From an uncultured Neglectibacter sp. (GTDB taxonomy: Bacteria > Bacillota > Clostridia > Oscillospirales > Acutalibacteraceae): a DNA stretch of 64,000 nucleotides. The notes beneath the pieces were generated by a model that saw only the letters and a list, made by a program, of their open reading frames with translations, searched no databases and was not told the origin of the DNA. The DNA lies in NCBI GenBank assembly GCA_947647615.1, contig CANSKS010000003.1:1-64000 (forward strand). Direction: 5' to 3'. Below are positions 1 through 9,724 of this stretch, one piece after another; position 1 is the first letter of the stretch, and every line of letters begins with the position of its first letter. A program made the position numbers and the translations under genes.

Positions 1-66
1 GGAAAAGTATACTTTTCCAAACTCTCTTATTTTTTTGCTTTATATTAGAAACAGGAGATTGGACAT

Positions 67-98
67 AAAAAAAGCGCGCCCTTACAGGCGCGTTTTTT
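67..98. terminator. bidirectional intrinsic terminator 3' of uppP
   Basis: A7 - CGCGCC/GGCGCG stem - T6 read directly. Confidence 0.75.
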
Positions 99-188
99 CT
101 CCCAGGAAATTAGATATCTTAAAAATTTTTGTAAGGGCAAAAGGCCTTGTGCTTCCCTGTTTGGCACAGAAGACGCCGGCAAGGAAAA

Positions 189-1046
189 TCAGTTTCCCAA
201 AAACAGGAAATAGGCCAGCACCACCACGCCCAGCACAATTCGGTACCATCCGAAAATTTTAAAATCGTGCTCGCGCACAAAGTTCATCAGGAAACGTATG
301 ACCAAAAGGGATACCACAAAGGCCGTCACCATGCCCAACGCCAGAATAATTCCCTCTTCCGTAGAAAACAGCGGCAGGCCTCCGGAAAGCTGCGTAACGG
401 CGTATTTCCCCAGCTTTAAAATACTGACCCCCACCATGGTGGGAATGGCCAGGAAAAAGGAAAACTCCGCCGAAAGGGCCCGGGAGCAGCCCAGGAACAT
501 GCCGCCCAAAATGGTGGCGCCAGAGCGGGAAGTGCCGGGCACAATGGAAAGCACTTGGAATAGGCCGATCATCAAGGCGGTTCGGTAGGAAAGCTCTCCC
601 ATGCTTTCCAGGGAATGGGCATGGGCGCCGCCCTTGCGGCCGTTTTCCACCACCAGGAACAAAATGCCGTAAACAATTAAGGCGGCCGCTACCACCCAGT
701 AGTTCATCAAGTGCTCATCCATCCAGTCGTTCAGCAAAAGCCCAATGACAGCAGAAGGGATGCAGGCTGCCACCACCTTGCCCCAGGTGTTCCAGGTTTC
801 CCTTTTTTCCGGCTTTGTCTTTTGGGGCGAGAAGGGGTTCAGCTTGTGAAAAAAGAGCACCAGCACCGCTAAAATAGCTCCCAGCTGGATCACATAGCGG
901 AACATGTTCATAAAATCTTCTGTCACATTCAAGTGCAAAAATTCGTCTACCAGAATCATGTGGCCGGTGCTGCTAATGGGCAGCCATTCCGTAATCCCTT
1001 CCACAATTCCCAAAAACAAGATTTTCAGCCACTCCACGATTTCCAT
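189..1046 (-). CDS. uppP: undecaprenyl-diphosphatase
   Basis: Start trimmed to [32 protein letters not shown] (family motif); [10 protein letters not shown] motif; multiple TM segments. Confidence 0.95.
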   Translation of the reverse strand: MEIVEWLKILFLGIVEGITEWLPISSTGHMILVDEFLHLNVTEDFMNMFRYVIQLGAILAVLVLFFHKLNPFSPQKTKPEKRETWNTWGKVVAACIPSAVIGLLLNDWMDEHLMNYWVVAAALIVYGILFLVVENGRKGGAHAHSLESMGELSYRTALMIGLFQVLSIVPGTSRSGATILGGMFLGCSRALSAEFSFFLAIPTMVGVSILKLGKYAVTQLSGGLPLFSTEEGIILALGMVTAFVVSLLVIRFLMNFVREHDFKIFGWYRIVLGVVVLAYFLFLGN

Positions 1047-1346
1047 TACCCAGGGCCCCTTTCTGTTTGGAAAATAAAACTCTGCCCAACGCCTACCCAA
1101 ATAGATGCGGCATGTCACCGCTATTATACCCGAACCAGGCCATTTCTTTTCTTTCGAAACTCTTTTGTTTCTCTTACAATAGAGCATTGGCGCCAGGTTA
1201 TTATAACACAATCGCACCCCTTAGTAAACCTACCGGCTTGGAAAGAACCCATTGCCTGCCATGGGAACGCAGCCGGGAAATAGGCCATCTTTTAATCTTT
1301 TCCCCGCAAAACCGGGGGATTCTCTTGCAAGAAGCGAATAAAAAAG

Positions 1347-1385
1347 GCTTGGAAAAACTTCTCCAAACCTTTTTTATTGCTTAGG
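1347..1385. terminator. terminator 3' of Gfo/Idh/MocA gene
   Basis: AAAAAAGGcTTGGA...TCCAAaCCTTTTTT inverted repeat. Confidence 0.65.
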
Positions 1386-1399
1386 AATCGGAAAAACGC

Positions 1400-2479
1400 T
1401 TACTTTAACGCGACCCATTTCCCGCTTTCGGCCGATTCCAAAATGGCGTCTACCACATGCTGGTTTGCCTGGCCGTCGACGATTGTGGCCGGTTTCCCGT
1501 CCCCTGCCTCGTTCAAAATATCGGCAAAGGATTGCATTTGATCGCTGTAATACTGTTTGGGAATAGGCAGCTTTACAAAAACGTTGGCATCGGCGCAAAT
1601 ATCGCCGGAGCAGACCTCAATTTCATCTTCCAGGCCGGGCGTGGCATCCAGGCTGTACACAATGGCCCCTTCACTGCCGTAAATTTCCATGCGCTGGTAG
1701 TTGCCACGGCCAAACCCAAAACGAGTGATTTGGAAGCTGGCCGAAATTCCATCTTCCATATCGGCCATATAGTTGCAAAAATCATCTACGTCTACCTTGC
1801 CCATGCCCTCGCCTTTTTCCAGCTTCCGTTCGTGCACATAGGTGCCGGTATGGCCCACGATGTTGGTGTATTCCTTCCCCAACACAAAGCGGACCAAATC
1901 CAGCGCGTGGCAGCCCAAGTCTCCCAAAGCGCCGGAGCCTGTGCGGCTTTTCACATAACGCCAAACCAGGGGACACTGCACCCGGGGCAGGCCCCAAGCT
2001 TGGAAATACTGCATGTTCACATGGTAGACCTTACCAATCTTCCCTTTGGCCACCAAATCCTTGGCATACCGGGCGGCAGCTTTAAACCGGTAAGAAAAGC
2101 ACACCATATTTTTTAAGCCTTTTTCCTCTGTGGCTTTGGCCAGAATATCGGCTTCCCCAGCGGTCATGGTGATGGGCTTTTCAATATCGTAGGGCTTCCC
2201 GGCTTCCACCGCGGCCATGGCCACCTCAAAATGAGCGTCGTTAGAGGTGCAGATATCCACCACATCCACCTCAGGGCAGCGGACCAGGTCGTGATAATCG
2301 GTAAAGCGGTGGGCCTCGTCAATGCCATACTTTTCCCCGGCGGCCCGGAGCTTTTCTTCGTCAATGTCGCAAATGGCCACCAGCTGCAGCTCGGGGCTTC
2401 TGCGGATACCGGGTTCATGAACCCCTTGCCAGATCTCCCCAAGCCCTACGGAGCCTACCTTAAAAACCTTTTTTTCCAT
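1400..2479 (-). CDS. Gfo/Idh/MocA family oxidoreductase
   Basis: N-terminal Rossmann GxGxxG-like (VGLGEIWQG) and EKPITM motif typical of family. Confidence 0.9.
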   Translation of the reverse strand: MEKKVFKVGSVGLGEIWQGVHEPGIRRSPELQLVAICDIDEEKLRAAGEKYGIDEAHRFTDYHDLVRCPEVDVVDICTSNDAHFEVAMAAVEAGKPYDIEKPITMTAGEADILAKATEEKGLKNMVCFSYRFKAAARYAKDLVAKGKIGKVYHVNMQYFQAWGLPRVQCPLVWRYVKSRTGSGALGDLGCHALDLVRFVLGKEYTNIVGHTGTYVHERKLEKGEGMGKVDVDDFCNYMADMEDGISASFQITRFGFGRGNYQRMEIYGSEGAIVYSLDATPGLEDEIEVCSGDICADANVFVKLPIPKQYYSDQMQSFADILNEAGDGKPATIVDGQANQHVVDAILESAESGKWVALK

Positions 2480-2545
2480 ACTCTTTCTCCCTTCTGAAAA
2501 ATGATATCCTTAAATTTTAAAAAAATTGCCCTGCAAAAACCAAAA

Positions 2546-2582
2546 GGGGCTGCTGTAAAATTTCAAATCCTACAGCAGCCCC
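2546..2582. terminator. intrinsic terminator between cupin and oxidoreductase genes
   Basis: 12-bp perfect stem GGGGCTGCTGTA/TACAGCAGCCCC flanked by A/T runs. Confidence 0.75.
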
Positions 2583-2610
2583 TTTTTATCTCACAAAAGA
2601 AGCCCAGGCT

Positions 2611-3114
2611 TTAGGGCAAAATTGCAATGCGGTCTTCCCCTTCCAAGCGGGTAAAGGTGCAGTCGTTGCCAAAGGTACGCTCCGGCAGCAGGATCAGCAC
2701 ATTGACGCTGGGCGTGTTCACGACGAACTGGCGGCCATGAATCACACCGGGGTTCAGCCGTACAAAGGTTCCCTTAGGTACCCGGAAGGCCTCTACCGTG
2801 TCGGGGTCTACTCGGAAGCTAGAGGGGCCCACAAAAATATCGATATCGCCATCCAAAGGCAAAATGCCCTCTGCGGTGAATTGATGATATTCCAAAGCGG
2901 TGATGACCCGCTCGCATTCGGAAACCCGGGCCACGCTGGCAGAAACCGGCATACGATTATCTAAATGAAGGGTTACCAAATCGGGGACAAACACATTGCT
3001 GGCGCCGCCTTTGGCTCTTTCATCCGCGGCCTGCAGCATATCTTTAAAATCGCCATAGGGGCGGAACTTTTCCCTGTCAAGGGCTTGGGGTTTAATTTCT
3101 CTCATAAAATCCAA
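2611..3114 (-). CDS. cupin-fold protein, ureidoglycolate lyase-like
   Basis: 167 aa; cupin-like pattern with PKGTFVRLNPGVIHG; operon context. Confidence 0.6.
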   Translation of the reverse strand: MDFMREIKPQALDREKFRPYGDFKDMLQAADERAKGGASNVFVPDLVTLHLDNRMPVSASVARVSECERVITALEYHQFTAEGILPLDGDIDIFVGPSSFRVDPDTVEAFRVPKGTFVRLNPGVIHGRQFVVNTPSVNVLILLPERTFGNDCTFTRLEGEDRIAILP

Positions 3115-3203
3115 TTCTCCTTTCTAAACCGTCAAAAAAGTGTACCTCCAAAAGGGAGAGGCAAAACGCCTCCCGCCTTTCGGAAATAAACGCACAAAAG
3201 GAA

Positions 3204-4589
3204 TTACAGGCTGTAGGTGCCCTGCTCGTCGGCGTCGTCGAAAATGAGGCCCAGGTAACGGGCAGCTTCCCGAAGCACCTTCTTGTAGTTGCCATAAATG
3301 CCCCCTACATGGTGAATATAGGGACCAAACATCAGCTTTTCTTCCCAACGCTTCCAGTTATCGGTTTCGAACCACACATAGGTACCGTTGGTTTCGGGGC
3401 CGTCCACCGCTCTGCCTTCACCACCGAAGAGGTAATACTTGCCGTCGATATCGTCGAACCGGCAAAGGGTAATGTCGCCCTTCTTGAGCATAAACCGCTC
3501 CTGGCCGCCTACCAGACGGGCCTTGGAATCGGGGTCTTTCAAAGAATAGGGGAAGGGCCCGCAGTGCCAAAGCAGCTCTGCATTGTCGTTCTGGGGGTGG
3601 CGAATGGTGAGGTCCGCCAGGAATTCCGATTCTTTGCCCAGCGTAACGGCCTGGAGCATTGCCAGGGTCACAGCGCCGTTCAAGTCGGTCTCACAAGAAA
3701 TGGGCATACCCTCGTCTGCCATCTCGCCCAAAGCCATGCACACAGGCACGCCAATAATGGGACGGGCGCTCCAGCATTCTATGGCAGCGGCGGTGCAGTT
3801 GTACTGCTCCATCAAGTCCTGTATGGCCAGCTTTACGGCAGCTACCCGCTCTACTTCGTTCCCCGGCATAGCAGAGGCGTCCATGCGGTCTTGCACACTC
3901 TTAAGGTAGGTCTGGAACCGTTCGGCGTTTTCCGCCTGGATCTCGTCGGCGCGCTTAGCAATGGCAACGGGAGAAACGGGAATGGTGGTAATACCGAACC
4001 GGGTAGCCAGGTCGGCCTCGTTGGCCATCACGCTCATGAAAGGCACCGGACGGGAGCCGAATTTGGCAATGCGCAGATTCTTCACTGCCTTTACCACAGA
4101 CGCCACACGGATAAAGCTATCGAACCCATTTTTGAAATCTTCGCTTTCTGTTTCACAGTTCCAAATATAGCTGTACTGAACCCCAAAGCGCCGCAATACT
4201 TTTGTGCAGGCAAACATGCCGCATTGGGTATCTCTGCCCCGGGACTCATCGGTGTTGGGCCTTTCGTCCCTGGCGCCCCACATCAGGGTGGGCACCTTCA
4301 TGGCAGCCGCTACGCCGGCAGTGCACTGCTCTTCGCCAAAATCGCAGTGAGGGGTAAACAAGGCGTCGATCTTGGCAGCCTTGAATTTTTCCACCACTTG
4401 GGGGATTTTATCGGTCTGGTACAAAATGCCGTTTTCGCAAATATCATCGATGTCCACGATCTGCACCACATCGGGGTGGATCTGACGAATCACGGCCATG
4501 AACTTATCTTTTTGACGCTTGGCTTCTTCCATGCTCAAAAAGCCGCGCTTGGTTGGGGCTACGCCCAAAATAATAGTCTGCTTTTTCAT
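3204..4589 (-). CDS. L-fucose/L-arabinose isomerase family protein
   Basis: 461 aa; sugar isomerase fold-like sequence (ECWSARPIIGVPVCMALGEMADEGMPISCETDLNGAVTLAMLQ). Confidence 0.8.
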   Translation of the reverse strand: MKKQTIILGVAPTKRGFLSMEEAKRQKDKFMAVIRQIHPDVVQIVDIDDICENGILYQTDKIPQVVEKFKAAKIDALFTPHCDFGEEQCTAGVAAAMKVPTLMWGARDERPNTDESRGRDTQCGMFACTKVLRRFGVQYSYIWNCETESEDFKNGFDSFIRVASVVKAVKNLRIAKFGSRPVPFMSVMANEADLATRFGITTIPVSPVAIAKRADEIQAENAERFQTYLKSVQDRMDASAMPGNEVERVAAVKLAIQDLMEQYNCTAAAIECWSARPIIGVPVCMALGEMADEGMPISCETDLNGAVTLAMLQAVTLGKESEFLADLTIRHPQNDNAELLWHCGPFPYSLKDPDSKARLVGGQERFMLKKGDITLCRFDDIDGKYYLFGGEGRAVDGPETNGTYVWFETDNWKRWEEKLMFGPYIHHVGGIYGNYKKVLREAARYLGLIFDDADEQGTYSL

Positions 4590-4607
4590 ACAACATCCCT
4601 CTTTCTT

Positions 4608-5606
4608 TCATTTATGAAACAGCGTTTCAAACCCATCGGTTTCTGAAAGCTGCAATTTCTTACCGTAAAACTCCACGCGCCTGTCGATTTCGGTATAGTC
4701 GATCTCCCCGGTATCCAAGAAATGCTGCAGGGTATTCCAGTCTGGAATGCCTGCCCGGCCACCGATGCGGGTGCACTTGATACAGGAAACCCCGGTAGCC
4801 AGCCTGGCCGCCTCTTTGGCATTAAAGCCCTTCACAAGCCCCATGACATAAGCGCCATGGAACACATCCCCCGCTCCTACGGTATCTTGTACTTTAACAT
4901 CGAAGGAGGGCAGATTAAAGAACCCGCTTTCCTCGCTGTAGCCCACACAGCCCTGGGCACCAAGGGTAAACACCACAATGGAGGGGCCCATGGCAAACAC
5001 TTTTTTGCAGTTTTCCTCGTAATTCTTATCGTGGAACATCACGTTGTAAAAGAATTCCGAAGCTACAAAAGCGTCGATGATATCGATATGTTCCATAAGC
5101 TCGGAGGAATAAGAATCGGCATCTACAATCACCTTGGCGCCGGCAGCCTTTGCCAGGCGCGCCGCCTCCAGGCAGACTTCACTGGCCCGAGACATAAAAA
5201 ACCACTGGCAATCTTCCAGAATTTCCCTGTCCAGCTCCGCCACTGTAAGGGCTTGAGCGGTGCCCCGTCGGTAAACAATACTGCGGCCGTTGGTTTCCCT
5301 GTCGCTGAGCACGATAGAAAGAGAAGTGGTTTCTCCCTCTCTGGTCCTCATGCCGGAAACATCAATGCCGTGGCGTTCAAAATCCCGTAGGCAGAACTTG
5401 CCGTAATCGTCATCGCCCACGCCGCCCAGCATGGCGCACTTTCCGCCCAACCGGGCCGAGGCTACCATACCGGAGGCCACCTTACCGCCTCCCTGCCAGC
5501 TCAGGGCATTGATCCCCGTGCCGCCGTTGGGCTTTGGGAACACATCTACATTTACAGCCAAATCTACACAGGGCATATCGTACCCTGCCACTTCAAACTT
5601 TTTCAA
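4608..5606 (-). CDS. PfkB/ribokinase family carbohydrate kinase
   Basis: QDTVGAGDVFHGAYV active-site motif; N-terminal GG...K motifs. Confidence 0.9.
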   Translation of the reverse strand: MKKFEVAGYDMPCVDLAVNVDVFPKPNGGTGINALSWQGGGKVASGMVASARLGGKCAMLGGVGDDDYGKFCLRDFERHGIDVSGMRTREGETTSLSIVLSDRETNGRSIVYRRGTAQALTVAELDREILEDCQWFFMSRASEVCLEAARLAKAAGAKVIVDADSYSSELMEHIDIIDAFVASEFFYNVMFHDKNYEENCKKVFAMGPSIVVFTLGAQGCVGYSEESGFFNLPSFDVKVQDTVGAGDVFHGAYVMGLVKGFNAKEAARLATGVSCIKCTRIGGRAGIPDWNTLQHFLDTGEIDYTEIDRRVEFYGKKLQLSETDGFETLFHK

Positions 5607-5631
5607 AGGATCTCTCTTCCTTCCCTATTTG

Positions 5632-6486
5632 TTACAGAGAAAATTTATTGGGGTTGAGCAGCCGCATCTTGCCCCGCACAAACTCGATGGCATCTTCGCT
5701 GGCCGCCTCTAATAAGCCCACGAAATTCCCCTTAACTTCGCCTTTGGAAGCCTGCTCTACCACGCTCTTGGTGCAAGCCCGGAAATACTCGGTGGCAATA
5801 TTAAATTTGCTCATACCCAAACGTACGCTTTCCTGCAGCTGGTCGTGAGGAATATCGGAACAGCCATGAAGCACCAGCGGCACCTTTACCGCCTTGCGAA
5901 GGGCCGCAATACGGTCGAAGTCCAAGTTGGGCGTCTGCACATAAGCGCCGTGGGCGTTGCCCACCGCCACCGCCAAAGAGCCACAGCCTGTACGCTCTAC
6001 AAATTCTACCGCCTGATCCACGTTGGTATAATGGTCGGAATTGACGATATCGTCCAAATTGGCCCCAGAACCCACGTGACCCAATTCGGCCTCCACATCT
6101 ACGCCGAACACAGCGGCGGTACGCACTACGGCAGAGGTGACTTCTACATTTTCCTCATAAGGCAAGGCGGAACCGTCTACCATAATAGAGGGGAAGCCGG
6201 CCTTAATACCCCCTACCGCGATCTCATAGCTGGCAGAATGGTCCAAGTGCACCGCGATAGGAATGGGAGAATTTTCGGCAAAATCCCGGGCAAAAGCCGC
6301 TACGTGCTTTAACGCGATATACTTTTCAAAACCGGGGTACAGCTGGATAATCACCGGAATCTTTTCCCGGTTGGCCGCCTCGGCCACCCATTTTACCGTT
6401 TCATAGTTAAATACGTTTACAGCTGCGACACCGTAATGGTTTTCCGTAGCATGCTGCAACACCTGGTTCACTTTTGCTAAAGGCAT
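5632..6486 (-). CDS. class II fructose-bisphosphate/ketose-bisphosphate aldolase family protein
   Basis: VHLDHSASYE, VDGSALPYEENV, AELGHVG, VLHGCSDIP motifs. Confidence 0.9.
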   Translation of the reverse strand: MPLAKVNQVLQHATENHYGVAAVNVFNYETVKWVAEAANREKIPVIIQLYPGFEKYIALKHVAAFARDFAENSPIPIAVHLDHSASYEIAVGGIKAGFPSIMVDGSALPYEENVEVTSAVVRTAAVFGVDVEAELGHVGSGANLDDIVNSDHYTNVDQAVEFVERTGCGSLAVAVGNAHGAYVQTPNLDFDRIAALRKAVKVPLVLHGCSDIPHDQLQESVRLGMSKFNIATEYFRACTKSVVEQASKGEVKGNFVGLLEAASEDAIEFVRGKMRLLNPNKFSL

Positions 6487-6774
6487 AAAAAACAGCTCCT
6501 TTTCCTTCTATGATTTTTTGTTCTCTGCCAAAAGCGGCGGCCCGGTAAAGCTGGCCTCCGGCACCCGCTCAGGAAAGAAAGCTCCGAAAAGCTTTTCAAA
6601 ATCCTCTTACGCATCTTGCTCTTTTACTATACCGTCAGGGGGGCACAAAAAGAATGGACGATAGAGTTTTTTTTTTGACATTTTCGACTTAGGCCCATTT
6701 TACTCCATAGAGTCCAAAAAAAGCTCTCTGCTTCCATGGATAAATTACAAAAACAGCCTCTTTTAAACTTCCCC

Positions 6775-7674
6775 TTACTTTTCTATTCTCCCTTTAGAAT
6801 AGAGGGCAGGCGATATGCCCGTATGCTTTTTAAACTGGCGGCTCAAATAGAATTCATCGGAAAAACCGGTCTCCAAAGCGATTTCGGCCAGCTTCATATC
6901 TGTTGTCACCAAAAGCTCTTTTGCCCGGTTTATGCGCACCCTGGCCAAATACTGGAAGATAGTCCTTCCGGTAAGCTTTCGAAACGTGCGGTTCAGGTAG
7001 TCAAAATTCATACCCAACATATCTTCCAGCTGCTTCCCGGTAATTTTTTCCATATAATGCTCGTTCAAAAAGGCGATCAATTCTTCAATGCGCCGCATAG
7101 TGCGCAAGGGCAGTTGGCTGTTCCCCGCTTCCAGGGCTGCATCGGCGCCGTTTTCCGCGATGAGCATGAGAATTTCCAAAAATTTGCAGCCCCAAAAGAC
7201 CCGGTAATTCCGCGCGCCGCTTTTGGCCTTTTCAATGGCTTCGTCAAAACATTCAGCGATCTGCGCCCGGGCTTTTTCGCTGTGAATATGTAAAAGCTTC
7301 GGGATAAGGCAGTATTCCATATCGCGAACCACTTCTCCCCCTTTTTCAAATCCCCGGAAAGGATTCTGCCGGTCAAAAGGAGAACCCTCAGTTTCAAAGG
7401 GCAGCACACAGATATTGCTAAAATGGACAAAATAGTAAGCGCATTCTGCGGCTTTTGTCCCTTCGTGGATCAGGCCCGGCTGCAACAGAAAAACATCCCC
7501 GGCTTTCAGGGCATATTCCTGGTCGCCCTCCCGCAGGTACATGGCCCCTTCCATGAGATAATAGAGGATATATTCCCCATTTTGCCGCCGGAACTGGCTC
7601 CACTGCCCTTTCGGGGAAAAAAAGTTCATAAAGCTGACATGAGGAAGAGAATTCAGGGTGCAAAGAAATTGCAT
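6775..7674 (-). CDS. AraC family transcriptional regulator
   Basis: N-terminal cupin-like domain plus C-terminal double HTH (ETGFSDEFYLSRQFKKHTGISPALY). Confidence 0.9.
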   Translation of the reverse strand: MQFLCTLNSLPHVSFMNFFSPKGQWSQFRRQNGEYILYYLMEGAMYLREGDQEYALKAGDVFLLQPGLIHEGTKAAECAYYFVHFSNICVLPFETEGSPFDRQNPFRGFEKGGEVVRDMEYCLIPKLLHIHSEKARAQIAECFDEAIEKAKSGARNYRVFWGCKFLEILMLIAENGADAALEAGNSQLPLRTMRRIEELIAFLNEHYMEKITGKQLEDMLGMNFDYLNRTFRKLTGRTIFQYLARVRINRAKELLVTTDMKLAEIALETGFSDEFYLSRQFKKHTGISPALYSKGRIEK

Positions 7675-7792
7675 GCAACGGCCTCCCGATTATTTTCACT
7701 AGTTTAAGTTAAGTTTACCAGTCTCTCTCTTTCTTGTCCAGTCTTTTTGACGAAATGTCATTTTTCTCATAGACCGGTCTTACCCGACGTGT

Positions 7793-7798
7793 TATAAT
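7793..7798 (+). promoter_or_regulatory. -10 box (TATAAT) upstream of M3 peptidase leader
   Basis: TATAAT with weak TAGACC -35 at 17-bp spacing. Confidence 0.6.
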
Positions 7799-7817
7799 AG
7801 CTTTATGAATAACCTCA

Positions 7818-7924
7818 CGGAACAAAACCAAATCAAAGATTTGGACTGTTCCGGAGAACATTGGAACATGCTGCATTTGGCGTCACGAGCCAAATGGCAA
7901 AATTCGATCTTAGGGGGCCAATGT
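7818..7924 (+). promoter_or_regulatory. structured 5' leader of M3 peptidase (putative cis-regulatory RNA)
   Basis: Stem CGGAACA/TGTTCCG with inner CCAAATC/GATTTGG; stem CATTTGGC/GCCAAATG; ACATTGG/CCAATGT pairing beside the start codon. Confidence 0.5.
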
Positions 7925-7925
7925 C

Positions 7926-9623
7926 ATGAAATTTTCTCAACTGGAATACTGCCGGCCGAATTATGAAGAGACTTTTCAAGAGTTCCGGCAGCTGACAGAG
8001 CTTTTTAAAAAGGCGCAAAGCGCACAAGAACAGTTAGAGCTTTTCAAAGAGTTTGAAGCGCTGCTCTCTTCCCTCAACACCCAAGTTTCCCTTTGTGCCA
8101 TCCGCAATACCATTGATACTCGTGACGCCTTTTTTATGGAGGAACAGGATTATCACGACCAGCAGGCTCCCTTATTGGAAGAAAAGGTCCAGGAATTTCA
8201 CAAGGCCCTGGTGGGCACAGCTTTCCGCCCGCAGCTGGAAGAAGCACTTGGAAAGCTGCTGTTCCAAAATATAGAGCTGGCGCTGCGCGCCTTTTCCCCG
8301 GAAATTATTCCCCTCATGCAGGAAGAAAATCGGCTGGCCACAGAATACCAAAAGCTTTATGCCAGCGCTCAAATCCCATTTGAGGGAAAAACGCTGACCA
8401 TCGCCCAGTTGGGGCCCTACAAGGAGAGCACCGACAGAACTCTGCGCAGAAAGGCTTTAGAAGCCGAGGGCAGCTTTTTTGACATGCACCGGGAAGAATT
8501 TGATCTGCTTTTCGACCAACTGGTCAAAAATCGTACCCAACAGGCCAAACAACTGGGTTTTGAAAGCTATGTGGAATTGGCAGCCCTGCGCCGCCTGCGC
8601 AACTGCTACACCCCAAAAGAAGTCGCCTGGTTCCGAGACCAGGTGGTACAGGACTTGGTTCCCTTGACCAAAAAAATTAAGGCCTGTCAGGCCCAGCGCA
8701 TTGACATAGAAGATTTCAAGTTTTGGGATAACGCCTTGAAATTCCGAGATGGCTCCGCCACGCCTCAGGGCACTCCGGAAGAAATCTTGGCCGCGGGAAA
8801 ACGCATGTACCAGGAGCTTTCTTCCGAGACTCGGGAATTTATTGAGCTGATGTTCGAAAATGAATTATTTGACGTGCTAGCCAAAGAAGGAAAAGCCCCC
8901 GGCGGCTATTGCGCCAGCCTGGAGGATTATGGTTACCCCTTCATCTTTTCTAACTTCAACGGCACCTCTGGCGATGTGGATGTGCTCACTCATGAAGCCG
9001 GTCACGCCTTTGCCGATTATATCGCCAACAAAACAGTGGCCATCCATGCCTTACGCTGCCCCACCATGGATGCCGCCGAAACCCACTCTACCAGCATGGA
9101 ATTTCTCACCGCCCCGTGGCATTCCCTGTTCTTTGGGGAACAAACCGAAAAATATGAGCTTTCCCACCTGGAAGACGCCCTTGTCTTTATCCCTTATGGC
9201 TGCCTGGTAGACCATTTCCAGGAAGAGGTTTACCGCCACCCCGAAATGACTCCAAGCCAGAGGAACGAAACATGGCTGCAGCTGGAACACCGTTACCGGC
9301 CCTACTTGGACTTCGGCGACCTTCCCTTCTACAGCAGGGGAGCCGGCTGGCAGCGGCAGCTGCACATTTACCTGAACCCCTTCTATTATATTGATTATTG
9401 CCTTGCCCACATAGCAGCCCTGCAGTTCTTCCGGCTTTCGCTAAAAAACAGGGAAGTCGCCTGGGAAAAGTATATGGAGTTCGTAAAACTGGGAGGCACC
9501 AAAACCTTCCTTGAACTTTTACACACTGTGGGCCTGCTCTCTCCTTTGGACGAAGGATGTGTCAAGGAGGTCTGCCGCAGCGCCGTCCAGTGGCTGAAGG
9601 AAAACGGCGACGAGTCTTTATAA
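7926..9623 (+). CDS. M3 family oligoendopeptidase (PepF-like)
   Basis: HEAGHAF zinc motif and family-like sequence over 565 aa. Confidence 0.95.
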   Translation: MKFSQLEYCRPNYEETFQEFRQLTELFKKAQSAQEQLELFKEFEALLSSLNTQVSLCAIRNTIDTRDAFFMEEQDYHDQQAPLLEEKVQEFHKALVGTAFRPQLEEALGKLLFQNIELALRAFSPEIIPLMQEENRLATEYQKLYASAQIPFEGKTLTIAQLGPYKESTDRTLRRKALEAEGSFFDMHREEFDLLFDQLVKNRTQQAKQLGFESYVELAALRRLRNCYTPKEVAWFRDQVVQDLVPLTKKIKACQAQRIDIEDFKFWDNALKFRDGSATPQGTPEEILAAGKRMYQELSSETREFIELMFENELFDVLAKEGKAPGGYCASLEDYGYPFIFSNFNGTSGDVDVLTHEAGHAFADYIANKTVAIHALRCPTMDAAETHSTSMEFLTAPWHSLFFGEQTEKYELSHLEDALVFIPYGCLVDHFQEEVYRHPEMTPSQRNETWLQLEHRYRPYLDFGDLPFYSRGAGWQRQLHIYLNPFYYIDYCLAHIAALQFFRLSLKNREVAWEKYMEFVKLGGTKTFLELLHTVGLLSPLDEGCVKEVCRSAVQWLKENGDESL

Positions 9624-9644
9624 ACTTTTAATGGAAAATAGCTG

Positions 9645-9670
9645 GCCGGGGAAACGTAGGTTTCCCCGGC
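9645..9670 (+). terminator. terminator of M3 peptidase gene
   Basis: 11-bp stem GCCGGGGAAAC/GTTTCCCCGGC followed by TTTGCTTTG. Confidence 0.7.
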
Positions 9671-9724
9671 TTTGCTTTGTCAAAATCCTCTGTCTTGTGA
9701 GTTAAATTTTTATTAGGTCCCTTC

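Noticed and set aside
3309-4646. 445-aa plus-strand ORF
   Set aside because: Shadow frame antisense to the isomerase gene; low-complexity His/Gly/Val-rich composition and no family-like motifs.
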